Shown here: one piece after another, positions 17,755-26,264 of the stretch
Position numbering within the stretch: the first letter of the stretch is position 1
Layout: each line of letters begins with the position of its first letter
Position numbers and translations under genes: made by a program
The notes under the pieces: model-generated
Databases searched by the model: none
Seen by the model: only the letters and a program-made list of their open reading frames with translations
What the model was told of the DNA's origin: nothing
NCBI GenBank assembly: GCA_026005175.1
Contig: BPKO01000003.1
Location: 248,001 to 312,000 of the forward strand
DNA from: Candidatus Tectimicrobiota bacterium
GTDB taxonomy: Bacteria; Tectomicrobia; Entotheonellia; Entotheonellales; Entotheonellaceae
Direction: 5' to 3'
Length of the DNA stretch: 64,000 nt

Positions 17755-18756
17755 GTGTCTCCACCGCCGCGCTACGGGCGCCGCGTCTGGCGCCGCTTCA
17801 AGCGCAACCCCCTGGCGGTGGCCGGGCTGTGGGTGGCCGTGGCGCTGGGACTGATGGCCCTGGGGGCCGACTTTCTTGCCAATGACAAGCCCTATTACTT
17901 GGTCTACCGCGGCAAGACCTTCTTTCCCATCGTGCAGGGGTACCTCCACGCCCTGGGATTGGCGGCGTGGCCGGCCGAGCTGCGGCAAGTCGACTTTACG
18001 CGGTTGCGCCCCGAGCGTGCCCTCTACCCGCCGGTTCCCTATCGGCCGCAGCAAGTCGACCTCACCGCGCCGTTTGTGCCGCCCTCGCCCGAGCACTGGC
18101 TGGGCACCGACCGGCTCGGCCGCGATGTGCTGGCCGGCATCATCCACGGCGCCCGCGTCTCGCTCTCCATCGGCTTTGTGTCCATGGGCCTGGCCACCCT
18201 CATCGGCCTCACCCTGGGGGCGCTGGCCGGCTACTTCGGCGGCTGGGTGGATTTGCTCATCTCGCGGCTCTTCGAGCTCATGCTGGCCATTCCCACGTTT
18301 TTTCTCATCATTACCGTGGCCGCGCTGGTGCGGCCCAGCATCCTCTACACCATGGCGATCATCGGCCTGACGGGCTGGGTGGGCATTGCCCGCTTCACGC
18401 GCAACGAGTTCCTGAAAGTGCGGGCCCTTGACTACGTAACGGCGGCGGTGGCCCTTGGCCTGCCCACGCGGCGCATCGTGGTGCGCCACATTCTGCCCAA
18501 CGCCCTGGCGCCGGTGCTGGTGGCCGTGGTGCTGGGCATCGCCGCCGCCATCCTCACCGAATCGGGCCTCAGCTTCCTGGGCATCGGCGTGCCGGCCGAC
18601 TTGGTCACCTGGGGCTCGATGCTCAACGAGGCACGCAGCAACAGCTTTGCTTGGTGGCTGGCGGTTTTTCCCGGCGCCGCCATTTTTCTGGCCGTGGTGG
18701 CCTACTACCTGGTGGGCGAGGGACTGCGCGACGCCCTCGACCCGCGCCTGCAGTGA
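17755..18756 (+). CDS. ABC importer permease, DppC type
   Basis: The 333-residue partner permease has the N-terminal FKRNPLAVAGLWVAVALGL helix, the HWLGTDRLGRDVLAGIIHGARVSL-type signature region near residue 115, and the EAA loop RALDYVTAAVALGLPTRRIV. The GTG at 17755, two bases after the previous stop, is in frame and gives the expected length. A stretch of about 75 residues between the first helix and GTDRLGRD is longer than in standard DppC. That feature is seen in permeases paired with binding proteins for large or unusual peptides. It closes the three-gene importer operon. Confidence 0.9.
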   Translation: MSPPPRYGRRVWRRFKRNPLAVAGLWVAVALGLMALGADFLANDKPYYLVYRGKTFFPIVQGYLHALGLAAWPAELRQVDFTRLRPERALYPPVPYRPQQVDLTAPFVPPSPEHWLGTDRLGRDVLAGIIHGARVSLSIGFVSMGLATLIGLTLGALAGYFGGWVDLLISRLFELMLAIPTFFLIITVAALVRPSILYTMAIIGLTGWVGIARFTRNEFLKVRALDYVTAAVALGLPTRRIVVRHILPNALAPVLVAVVLGIAAAILTESGLSFLGIGVPADLVTWGSMLNEARSNSFAWWLAVFPGAAIFLAVVAYYLVGEGLRDALDPRLQ

Positions 18757-18769
18757 GGCCACCCGAGGC

Positions 18770-18798
18770 TTGGCGTTTGGCCGAAAGTGCGTTATGCT
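18770..18798 (+). promoter_or_regulatory. Predicted promoter of the MaoC-like gene
   Basis: TTGGCG at 18770-18775 and TATGCT at 18793-18798 with a 17-base spacer lie between the importer operon and the ATG at 18853. Confidence 0.45.
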
Positions 18799-18852
18799 AG
18801 TCGCAGCGTGCCGGCGCTCGCTTCATCCTCAGTGCGCAGAGGAGCAACCGCG

Positions 18853-19308
18853 ATGAAGATCATCCACGGCCTGGAAGAACTCAAGCGCTACGTGGGCCAA
18901 GAAATCGGCGTTTCTAACTGGCTGGAAGTGACGCAGGAGCGCATCAACGCCTTTGCCGATGCCACCGGCGACCACCAGTGGATCCATGTTGACGTCGAAC
19001 GCGCCAAGCGTGAATCGCCCTACGGGGCCCCCATCGCCCACGGCTTTCTCACCCTGTCGCTCATCCCGCAGCTGGTGTGGGACATTTACAAAATCGAGGG
19101 GGTGAAGATGGGGGTCAACTACGGCCTCAACCGCGTGCGCTTCCCCGCTCCGGTGCCGGCCGGCAGCCGCATCCGCGCCCGCGCCAAGCTCCTCGAGCTG
19201 CAAGAGGTGGAAGGCGGCGTGCAGGCCGTCTCTCAGGTCACGGTGGAGCGGGAAGGCCACGACAAGCCGGTGTGCGTCGCCGAGACGGTGTCGCGCTGGT
19301 ACTTCTAG
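18853..19308 (+). CDS. MaoC-like (R)-specific enoyl-CoA hydratase
   Basis: This 151-residue hot-dog-fold protein belongs to the MaoC/NodN dehydratases, which hydrate enoyl-CoA to (R)-3-hydroxyacyl-CoA. The hydratase-2 motif is clear: FADATGDHQWIHVDVERAK near residue 36, with the catalytic Asp and His, followed by APIAHGFLTLSL. The C-terminal half (GVNYGLNRVRFPAPVPAGSR) also fits. An AGAGGAGC site precedes this ATG, whereas an upstream in-frame ATG at 18787 has none. It has its own promoter but lies after the acyl-CoA ligase/importer cluster, which would suit a shared role in acid catabolism. Confidence 0.93.
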   Translation: MKIIHGLEELKRYVGQEIGVSNWLEVTQERINAFADATGDHQWIHVDVERAKRESPYGAPIAHGFLTLSLIPQLVWDIYKIEGVKMGVNYGLNRVRFPAPVPAGSRIRARAKLLELQEVEGGVQAVSQVTVEREGHDKPVCVAETVSRWYF

Positions 19309-19316
19309 CGCCTGGC

Positions 19317-19348
19317 GGGGGCCCGGCAGCGGGCCCTCTCAAGTTTTG
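19317..19348 (+). terminator. Hairpin, possible terminator after the MaoC-like gene
   Basis: GGGCCCG (19319-19325) and CGGGCCC (19330-19336) form a perfect 7-bp stem with a GCAG loop. A short TTTT lies 7 bases further on. The U-tract is weak, so termination efficiency is uncertain. Confidence 0.4.
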
Positions 19349-19433
19349 CGAGGCCAGAGCCGATACGTCCCTGCTGAGGATGCAGGGAGCGCTTTTCCCA
19401 GCCCCGTCAACGTCGTCAAGCGAGGTGCAGTCC

Positions 19434-21752
19434 ATGGTGCAGCAGGACGAGGTGCGCGGCACGGAGCGCTCCAGTGCGTCGCCGCGCGGTCGCGCCGGCT
19501 CTTATGGCCGCACCGCGGCGATTGTCAACCGCATCCTGTCGGCCAAGAACCTCGACGAGCTCTTCCTCGACATCAAGGACGAGTTGCGCAGCCTCTTCGA
19601 CGTCGAACAGCTCACCCTTTACGCCGTCGACCGCGAGCGGCGCGAGCTCTACTCCCGCTTCCTCTCCGACCCCATCGAGGGCATCCAGGAGATCCGGGTG
19701 CCCATCAACGAGCACAGCGTCTCGGGCTACTGCGCCCGCTACGGCAAAGTGCTCAACATCGCCGACGCCTACGATGAAAGTGAGCTCAAGGCGATCAGCC
19801 CGCGCCTGACCTTTGACCGCTCCTGGGACGAGCGTAGCGGCTTTCGCACCCGGCAGATGCTGGCCGTGCCCATTCTCTACGAGCACAAGTACCTCATGGG
19901 CGTGCTGCTGCTGCTCAACAAGCGCAACGGCGGCCGCTTCTCCGAGGAGGAAGAGCGCTTTGCCAAGGAGATCGCCGAGACGCTGGCCATTGCCTTTCGC
20001 CAGCACTACCAGGCGACGCCGCGCCGCCCGGCGACCAAGTTCGACTACCTCCTCGAGCAAAACCTGATCACCCGCGAGGAGCTCGATGCCGCCATTGCCG
20101 AAGCCCGCCGCAAGCGGCAGGACGTGGAGACGGTGCTCATCGAGCAGTACCGCATCCCCAAGCAAGAAATCGGCCGCGCCCTGAGCGCCTTCTTTGGCTA
20201 TCCCTTTGTGGAGTTCGACGAGCGCCGCGTCATCGACCCCTCCCTGCTCAAAGGCATCAACTTCGACTACCTCAAAGCCAACTACTGGGTGCCGCTGCGG
20301 CGCGAAGGCTCCATCGTCGACATCCTCGTCGACAACCCCAAGGACCTGCAAAAAATCGAGCACATCAAGCTGCTCATGCCCGGCTGCACCCTGCGGCTGT
20401 TTGTGGGCCTGCGCAAAGACATCCTGCAGTACCTCTACAGCGCCAGCGGCCGCCACGACATGCTCGACTCCATCCAGACCATCCTCGGCGAGCTCGGCGG
20501 CGAAAGCCCGGCGGAGGACGAGGACGAGGAAAGCCTCACCGTCCACGAAGACGACAGCGCCATCGTGCGCCTGGCCAACCAGATCATCATCGACGCATAC
20601 AAGCGCGGCGCTTCCGACATCCACATCGAGCCCTACTCGGCCCGCCAGGATACCGTGATCCGCTTTCGCATCGACGGCCAGTGCCGGGAATACCAGCGCA
20701 TCCCGCCCAGCTACCGGCGGGCGCTGGTGTCGCGCATCAAAATCATGGCCCGCCTCGACATCTCCGAGCGGCGCAAGCCCCAGGACGGCAAGATCAAGTT
20801 CCGCCTGCCCACCAACCGTGACATCGAGCTGCGCGTGGCCACCATCCCTACGGCCAACGGCAATGAAGACGTGGTCATGCGCATCCTGGCGGCCAACGAG
20901 CCCATCCCCCTCGACAAGCTGGAGATGACCGAGCGCAACCTGCAGGCTTTCCGCCAGATCATCCAGCGCCCCTACGGCCTCATCCTGGTGGTGGGGCCCA
21001 CGGGGTCAGGCAAGACCACCACCCTGCACTCGGCCCTGGGCGCCATCAACACGCCGGAGCGCAAGATCTGGACCGCCGAGGACCCGGTGGAAATTACCCA
21101 GTACGGCTTGCGGCAAGTGCAGGTCAACCCGCGCATCGGCTTTACTTTTGCCGCTGCCATGCGCGCGTTCCTGCGTGCCGACCCCGATGTCATCATGGTG
21201 GGCGAGATGCGCGACCAGGAAACGGCGCACATCGGCATCGAGGCCTCGCTCACCGGCCACCTGGTCTTCAGCACCCTGCACACCAACAGCGCCGCCGAAA
21301 CGGTGACGCGCCTGCTCGATATGGGGCTTGATCCTTTCAACTTTGCCGACGCCCTGCTGGGTATCCTCGCCCAGCGCCTGGTGCGCACCCTGTGCGCGGC
21401 TTGCAAGGCCCCCTATCACCCGCCGCCCGAGGCGTTTGAGGAGCTGCGCCTGGCCTACGGGCCGGAGGACTTCGACCGCCTGGGCCTCACGTATACCCCG
21501 GAGTTCACCCTCTACCGCGCTCCCGGCTGCCGTGAGTGCAACAACACGGGGTACAAAGGCCGGGTGGCCATTCACGAGCTGCTGCTGGGCTCGCCGGAAA
21601 TCAAACGGCTCATTCAGACGCGGGCCCGCACCGCCGAGATCCTGGCGCAGGCGCGCCGCGAAGGCATGACCACCCTGATGCAGGACGGCGTCTTGAAAGT
21701 GCTGCGGGGCCTGACCGACCTCACCCAAGTGAAGGCGGTCGCCATGCAGTAA
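19434..21752 (+). CDS. GspE/PilB-type ATPase with N-terminal GAF domain
   Basis: The 772-residue protein has three modules. Residues 27-190 form a GAF domain (LFDVEQLTLYAVDRERRELY, RQMLAVPILYEHKYLMGVLL). Residues 200-345 form an MshEN-type domain of the kind that binds c-di-GMP (DYLLEQNLITREELDAAIAE). The rest is the type II secretion/type IV pilus assembly ATPase: Walker A GPTGSGKTTTLHSAL near 521, the Asp box and Walker B DPDVIMVGEMRDQETA near 583, and a zinc tetracysteine formed by CAAC and CREC. It should power polymerisation of a pilus or pseudopilus. No other pilus or secretion gene is in the window. The ATG at 19434 has a GAGGTG site; an in-frame ATG at 19380 would add 18 residues. Confidence 0.9.
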   Translation: MVQQDEVRGTERSSASPRGRAGSYGRTAAIVNRILSAKNLDELFLDIKDELRSLFDVEQLTLYAVDRERRELYSRFLSDPIEGIQEIRVPINEHSVSGYCARYGKVLNIADAYDESELKAISPRLTFDRSWDERSGFRTRQMLAVPILYEHKYLMGVLLLLNKRNGGRFSEEEERFAKEIAETLAIAFRQHYQATPRRPATKFDYLLEQNLITREELDAAIAEARRKRQDVETVLIEQYRIPKQEIGRALSAFFGYPFVEFDERRVIDPSLLKGINFDYLKANYWVPLRREGSIVDILVDNPKDLQKIEHIKLLMPGCTLRLFVGLRKDILQYLYSASGRHDMLDSIQTILGELGGESPAEDEDEESLTVHEDDSAIVRLANQIIIDAYKRGASDIHIEPYSARQDTVIRFRIDGQCREYQRIPPSYRRALVSRIKIMARLDISERRKPQDGKIKFRLPTNRDIELRVATIPTANGNEDVVMRILAANEPIPLDKLEMTERNLQAFRQIIQRPYGLILVVGPTGSGKTTTLHSALGAINTPERKIWTAEDPVEITQYGLRQVQVNPRIGFTFAAAMRAFLRADPDVIMVGEMRDQETAHIGIEASLTGHLVFSTLHTNSAAETVTRLLDMGLDPFNFADALLGILAQRLVRTLCAACKAPYHPPPEAFEELRLAYGPEDFDRLGLTYTPEFTLYRAPGCRECNNTGYKGRVAIHELLLGSPEIKRLIQTRARTAEILAQARREGMTTLMQDGVLKVLRGLTDLTQVKAVAMQ

Positions 21753-21776
21753 GCCGGCACTGCCAAGGAGCCGCGC

Positions 21777-23015
21777 ATGCAAGCAGCAAGGAACCCACGG
21801 CGCATGCGGTGGCTGCGCCTGGCCGGTAGTGTGGCGGTGGTGCTTTTCCTTCTGGGCTGCCGCGGCCAGGACTTCCCCCCCCCGCCTGCCCCGCCCCCGC
21901 CTTCGCTGCCCCAGACTGCCTGGCCGGCGTTTGCCGATGACCTCGACCGCGCTTCGCTGCAGAAGGCGCTGCAGGCCAGCCTCGCCTACCTGCAACGCCT
22001 GCCCGCCGACCGTCTCCTGCCCCTTGGCGATCGCCAGATCCCCGTGGCGCGGCTTGTCGACACGCTGGTGGCGTTCGCGCGGCTCCTGGCGCAGGCGCCC
22101 ACGCCTGCGGCGCTGGCCAAGCAGCTGCCCACCCACTTCGAGCTGGTGCAAGCGGCCGGCCACGACGGCCAGGGGGAAGTGCTGTTTACCGGCTACTACG
22201 AACCCATTCTGCCCGGAAGCCTGGTGCCCACGCCAGAGTTTACTTACCCGCTCTACGGGCGCCCTCCGGACTTGCTGCAGCTCGACCTGGGCGCTTTTCA
22301 CCCCCGCTTTGCCGGCGAGCAAATCGTGGCCCGCCTGCACGATGGCAAGCTGCTGCCTTACTTCACGCGCCGCGACATCGACGCCGGCGGCAAGCTGCGC
22401 GGCCAGGGCCTGGAGCTGGTATGGCTGCGCGATGCTGTCGATGGCTTTATCCTGCACTTGCAGGGGTCGGGCCAGATCCGCCTGCGCGACGGCCGCCATC
22501 TGCGCGTGCACTATGCAGCCTCCAACGGCCATCCCTACCGCAGCCTCGGCGAGCTGCTGCGCATCCGCGACGACTTGCCGCCCGAGGCGCTGACCCTGCA
22601 GGGCCTGCGCCGCTACTTGCGGGCCCATCCGCAAGAACAGGAACTGATCTTGCACTACAACCCACGCTACGTTTTCTTTCGCTTTGTCGACGAAGGCCCC
22701 CTGGGCAACCTGGGCATTCCCCTGGTGCCCGGGCGGTCCATCGCCCTCGACCAGCGGCTCTTCCCCCCGGCCGGCCTGGCGTTCATCGACACCCAGCAGC
22801 CGCGCCTCGATGCCCAGGGTACCGTCACCGGCTGGCAGCCGCTGCGGCGCTTTGTCTTCACCCACGACACCGGCGGCGCCATTACCGGGCCCGGGCGGGC
22901 AGACCTCTTCTGGGGGAGCGGCGAAGCGGCCGAAGCCATCGCCGGCCGCTGGCGTCAGCCAGGCCGCCTCTTTTTCCTGCTGCTTCGCCAGCCACGCACG
23001 GCCGCAAGGGGGTAA
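21777..23015 (+). CDS. mltA: Membrane-bound lytic murein transglycosylase A
   Basis: MltA cleaves the glycan strand of peptidoglycan to 1,6-anhydromuropeptides at the outer membrane. The 412-residue protein has a lipobox (FLLGC, Cys28) after a basic N-terminus, then a Pro-rich linker. The MltA domain shows VLFTGYYEPILPGS and LVWLRDAVDGFILHLQGSGQ; the C-terminal 3D domain has VFTHDTGGAITGPGRADLFW with its three Asp residues. An AAGGAGC site precedes the ATG. The small hydrolase-like gene follows after 3 bases and is probably cotranscribed. Confidence 0.93.
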   Translation: MQAARNPRRMRWLRLAGSVAVVLFLLGCRGQDFPPPPAPPPPSLPQTAWPAFADDLDRASLQKALQASLAYLQRLPADRLLPLGDRQIPVARLVDTLVAFARLLAQAPTPAALAKQLPTHFELVQAAGHDGQGEVLFTGYYEPILPGSLVPTPEFTYPLYGRPPDLLQLDLGAFHPRFAGEQIVARLHDGKLLPYFTRRDIDAGGKLRGQGLELVWLRDAVDGFILHLQGSGQIRLRDGRHLRVHYAASNGHPYRSLGELLRIRDDLPPEALTLQGLRRYLRAHPQEQELILHYNPRYVFFRFVDEGPLGNLGIPLVPGRSIALDQRLFPPAGLAFIDTQQPRLDAQGTVTGWQPLRRFVFTHDTGGAITGPGRADLFWGSGEAAEAIAGRWRQPGRLFFLLLRQPRTAARG

Positions 23016-23018
23016 GGC

Positions 23019-23609
23019 ATGCCGTCACTTCGTGTGCAGGGGCAGACCTTCTTCTATGAGACGGAAGGCGAGGGCTTTCCGCTGGTGCTGACTTCTGGCG
23101 GCCCGGAAGGTCTGGCGCTGTGGCGCCCCCTGCTGCCGCTGCTGGGCGAGCTGTGCCGTGTCGTGTGCACGGCTCCCGCGGCTTCCCCCCTACCGGTGGT
23201 GGCGCTGGAAGCGCTGCTGGAAGCGCTGGAGGTGCCGCAGGGATACCTGGGAGGACACGCGCTGGGAGCCTTGCAGGTCCTGGACTTTGCCCGTGAGCAG
23301 GCCGGGCGCATTGCAGGCCTCGTGCTCGTCAGCCCGCGCGGGCAGCGAGCCGATCTCGCTGCCGCGCTTGGCCACCCGGCGTGGCAAGCGCTGCCGGTGC
23401 CGATGCTGGTGGTTGGCGCCCCTGGGGTGCCCTCCCCCCCACCCGCCACCGGTCGCTTTTCCACGGTGCGGCGCGGGGTGGCGCTGCCGGAAGTGGCCGA
23501 CGACCCACTGCGCGAACAGCCGGCGCGGCTAGGACAGGTAATACACGACTTTTTGCTGCACTGCGAACGCCAGCGGCACCTGGTGCGCGGGGCCTCGCTG
23601 CTGCTGTAG
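23019..23609 (+). CDS. Alpha/beta-hydrolase-fold protein lacking the nucleophile Ser
   Basis: The 196-residue product follows the alpha/beta-hydrolase plan: an N-terminal strand pair (QGQTFFYETEGEGFPLVLTS), a short cap, the elbow region, GLVLVSPRG and a late MLVVGAP strand. At the elbow the expected G-x-S-x-G is GHALG, so Ala replaces the nucleophile. The chain is also short, with little left for an acid and His after the last strand. It may be a non-catalytic binding protein or a decayed enzyme. It sits 3 bases after mltA. Confidence 0.65.
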   Translation: MPSLRVQGQTFFYETEGEGFPLVLTSGGPEGLALWRPLLPLLGELCRVVCTAPAASPLPVVALEALLEALEVPQGYLGGHALGALQVLDFAREQAGRIAGLVLVSPRGQRADLAAALGHPAWQALPVPMLVVGAPGVPSPPPATGRFSTVRRGVALPEVADDPLREQPARLGQVIHDFLLHCERQRHLVRGASLLL

Positions 23610-23613
23610 GCCT

Positions 23614-23799
23614 TTACTGCGAGCGGATTGAGTAGAGGTACAATCCCAAGGCCAGGGCCCCGGCCAGGGCAAAGAGGGCCCGCATCAGGGCCGCTGCCGC
23701 GCTGGCATGGAGGTAATCGAGAAGCTGGCGCACGGCGTAAAGCAGGCAGACAGCGATGCCACTGCCGATGAGGAGGCGATGGACTTTGAGAATCGGCAC
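23614..23799 (-). CDS. Small two-helix membrane protein
   Basis: A 61-residue hypothetical protein with two hydrophobic stretches, LLIGSGIAVCLLYAVRQLL and ALMRALFALAGALALGLYLY, and a short basic tail (SIRSQ). The GTG at 23799 is preceded by CAGGAGAACGCGC, a good site at proper spacing, and by an extended -10 at 23850-23858. A TTG at 23817 would lie inside that leader. No family is recognised. It converges on the mltA-linked hydrolase gene. Confidence 0.5.
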   Translation of the reverse strand: MPILKVHRLLIGSGIAVCLLYAVRQLLDYLHASAAAALMRALFALAGALALGLYLYSIRSQ

Positions 23800-23849
23800 G
23801 CGCGTTCTCCTGTGCAAACGTCTTTGCCGTACCGGGTGCGGCTCCGTCT

Positions 23850-23858
23850 CTTATACCA
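23850..23858 (-). promoter_or_regulatory. Extended -10 promoter for the small membrane protein
   Basis: On the minus strand TGGTATAAG carries TG, one base, then TATAAG (23855-23850). It lies about 50 bases before the GTG at 23799. No -35 match is evident, as is usual for extended -10 promoters. Confidence 0.35.
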
Positions 23859-23893
23859 CGGCCGCTGCCGGCGGGAAAAGCCGATGGGCCGGC

Positions 23894-24286
23894 TTGCTCT
23901 GGGCGCTCCTTGTCCCCTTCAGCCTCTCGCTCCCCGGCGCCCTTGCCCAGCTGTCGGCGCCGCCCCCCGCTGCGGGGCCCGCCACCCCGGCGGTAGAGTC
24001 CCTGCCTGCCGCCGAGGTCCGGCAGCGCGAACAGCAGCGCTTTGCCCGCCTCGAGCGCCGCGGCGTCATCGCCCTCCGGTGGGAAGGCGGGCGCCTGCGC
24101 CTCACCATGAACCCGCTGCTGTGGCAGCGCCTGAGCCCGGCGCAGCAGCTCAACCTCTTGCGCCGCGCCCAGCTGGCCTTTGCCGCCAGCGCCGCCGTCG
24201 AGCTGGTCAGCGCCTGGAACCAGCAGGTGCTGGCTCGTCTCACTCCCGAGGGGGTGCTGGAAGTGCCTCCGGAAGCCTTCCGCTAG
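23894..24286 (+). CDS. Hypothetical secreted protein
   Basis: The open frame encodes a hydrophobic segment (LLWALLVPFSLSLPGALAQ) resembling a signal peptide with cleavage after ALA, followed by a Pro/Ala linker and a mainly helical, charged domain of about 95 residues (VRQREQQRFARLERRGVIAL, WQRLSPAQQLNLLRRAQLAF). The start is unclear: the TTG at 23894 lies right at the signal segment, while ATGs at 23756 and 23768 in the same frame would place an odd basic, Cys-containing leader in front and overlap the divergent small membrane gene. No family is recognised. Confidence 0.5.
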   Translation: MLWALLVPFSLSLPGALAQLSAPPPAAGPATPAVESLPAAEVRQREQQRFARLERRGVIALRWEGGRLRLTMNPLLWQRLSPAQQLNLLRRAQLAFAASAAVELVSAWNQQVLARLTPEGVLEVPPEAFR

Positions 24287-24292
24287 CGTCTT

Positions 24293-24321
24293 TTGACAAC
24301 TGCGCCCGCCTCGTCTACCAT
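24293..24321 (+). promoter_or_regulatory. Predicted promoter of the LLM oxidoreductase gene
   Basis: TTGACA at 24293-24298 and TACCAT at 24316-24321 with a 17-base spacer, identical in both hexamers to the promoter at 2700-2728. It starts 7 bases after the preceding stop and gives a leader of about 70 bases. Confidence 0.6.
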
Positions 24322-24397
24322 ACGCAGACAACGGGAAGCGGGGCGCCGCGCCGGCAGGTCCCGCAGGCACGTGGCTCGCGACACGGAGACCCGTACC

Positions 24398-25619
24398 ATG
24401 AAACTCTGCTGGTTCCACCTCATGCCCTACCGGTTTTTGCCCGAAGACTTCAAGGAGAAGTACCGCAGCGTCTGGGTCGACATTCCCAGCTCCCTCTACG
24501 ACGCCGAAAAAACCCACTGGCTCTATAACGAGTTCCTCGACGAGCTGGAGTTTGCCGACCAGATGGGCTTTGACGGGCTGTGCGTGAACGAGCACCACGC
24601 CGAACGCCTACGGGCTGATGCCCTCGCCCAACCTCATGGCCGCTGCCTTGAGCCGCCGCACCCGCGAGGCGGTGATCATCGTCCTTGGCAACAGCATCGC
24701 CCTCTACAACCCGCCGGTGCGCATTGCCGAAGAGTTTGCCATGCTCGACGTGATGACCGGGGGGCGCTTCATCGCCGGCTTTCCCGTAGGCACTTCCATG
24801 GACACCAACTTCGCCTACGGCCAGACGCCGGCCACCCTGCGCGAGAAGTACCGCGAGGGCCACGACCTCATCATCCAGGCCTGGACGCGCCCAGAACCCT
24901 TTGCTTTTAACGGGAAGTACACGCAGCTGCGCTACGTCAACCTCTGGCCGCGGCCGCTGCAGAAGCCCCACCCACCCATCTGGATCCCCGGCGGCGGCAG
25001 CATCGAGACTTGGGACTGGGTGCTCGACCACGACTACTGCTACTGCTACCTGAGCTATTACGGCTTCATCCGCGGCAGCAAGATCCTGCGCGGCTACTGG
25101 GAGCGCTGCGAACAACGCGGCATCGACCCCAACCCGTACCGCTCGGGGTTCTTGCAGCTGGTGGCGGTGGCCGACACCGATGCCATGGCAGAGCGCGAGT
25201 ACTATCCGCACGCCGACTACTTTTACAACAAGTGCCTGCACGTCTTTCAGGGCTTTGCCGACGCCCCCGGCTACCGCACCCCGGCCACCCTGCGCGCCGG
25301 CTTCGTGCCGCAAGTGGGAGACCGGCCCTCGGCCATGCGCCGCAGGCTCACCTGGAAGGATTTCATAGAGCAAGGCTACGTTATCGGCGGCAGCCCGGCG
25401 ACGGTACGCGAACGCCTGGCCGAGGCCATCAAGCAGCTCAACACCGGCCACCTCATGGTGCTGTGCCAGTTTGGCAGCATGCCGCCGGAGCTGGCGCGCT
25501 ACAACACCGAGCTCTTTGCCCGCGAAGTGGCCCCCTATGTCCGGCCCCTCTTCTCAGAGTGGGAAGACCGCTGGTGGCCGCACCCCCTGCCCCAGCGCGC
25601 CCAGCCGCAGGCCATTTAA
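24398..25619 (+). CDS. LLM-class flavin-dependent oxidoreductase; one-base frameshift
   Basis: Members of this luciferase-like monooxygenase class use FMN or F420 to oxidise small organic substrates. The N-terminal part from ATG 24398 has ELEFADQMGFDGLCVNEHH, then the frame breaks near 24600. Removing one base in the GCCG after the second His codon gives NEHH-x-NAYGLMPSPNLMA, the normal family sequence. The rest continues through VLGNSIALYNPPVRIAEEFA and MTGGRFIAGF. The corrected protein has about 406 residues with a TIM-barrel layout. Substrate cannot be read. The shift probably is a sequence error, since both sides are intact. It has its own promoter and is followed by a hairpin. Confidence 0.87.
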
Positions 25620-25624
25620 ATCGC

Positions 25625-25658
25625 CCGGAAGCGGCGGTCTAGCGGCCGCCGCTTCCGG
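25625..25658 (+). terminator. Strong hairpin between the LLM and cupin genes
   Basis: CCGGAAGCGGCGG (25625-25637) and CCGCCGCTTCCGG (25646-25658) form a perfect 13-bp stem with an 8-base loop. There is no U-tract after it, so it may act as a mRNA-stabilising or partial termination structure. Confidence 0.45.
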
Positions 25659-25679
25659 CTGCCCAAGAGGAGCCCTGCC

Positions 25680-26261
25680 ATGGAAAGCGAGTGTGCGTGT
25701 CGTGACTTGGCAAGCTTCATCAGCGCCATGAACGCCCTGGTGGCCCAGACCACCGACGCCCACGCCTGCGTGGCTTTTGTGCAGCGCGCCTTGCCTTCCC
25801 TGCTCACCCAGCCCCACTGCCTGGCCCCCCAGCACCTCACCCCGGCGGCGGCCTCGTACGCCCGCCACCTGGTCTACCGCCATCCCCAGGGGCGCTACGT
25901 CCTGGTGGCCATGGTGTGGCAGCCCGGCCAGGGGACGCCAATTCATGACCACGGCGGCGTGTGGTGCGTGGAAGGCGTCTACCGCGGCCGCATGCAGGTC
26001 ACCCAGTACGAGGTTACGCCGCTAGAGGCAGGGCGCGTGCGCGTCACCGCCGTGCGCACCCTCACCGCCGGGCTGGGCAACGTGGGCGCCCTCATCCCGC
26101 CGCACGAATACCACCGCATGGCCAACACCGGCGACGACACTGCCGTCACCCTCCACGTCTACGGCGCCGACCTGAAGCGCTGCCGGGTGTTTATCGAGCG
26201 CGGAGACGGCACCTACGGCGTGCAGGAGCGGGAGCTCCACTACACCACGGTGGCCGCCTGA
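25680..26261 (+). CDS. Cupin-fold cysteine dioxygenase-like protein
   Basis: The 193-residue protein has the two cupin motifs of the cysteine dioxygenase/thiol dioxygenase superfamily: GTPIHDHGGVWCVEGVYRG near residue 83, with two His ligands, and IPPHEYHRMANTGDDTAVTL near residue 140 with the third. These enzymes bind Fe(II) and oxidise thiols with O2. The family also includes poorly characterised bacterial relatives with other substrates, so cysteine is not certain. The second motif's final segment (LHVYGADLKRCRVF) fits. It follows the LLM gene after a hairpin. Confidence 0.82.
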   Translation: MESECACRDLASFISAMNALVAQTTDAHACVAFVQRALPSLLTQPHCLAPQHLTPAAASYARHLVYRHPQGRYVLVAMVWQPGQGTPIHDHGGVWCVEGVYRGRMQVTQYEVTPLEAGRVRVTAVRTLTAGLGNVGALIPPHEYHRMANTGDDTAVTLHVYGADLKRCRVFIERGDGTYGVQERELHYTTVAA

Positions 26262-26264
26262 GGA

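Noticed and set aside
25625-25658. 13-bp inverted repeat considered as an insertion-sequence end
   Set aside because: There is no second copy, no target duplication and no transposase; a transcript hairpin explains it.
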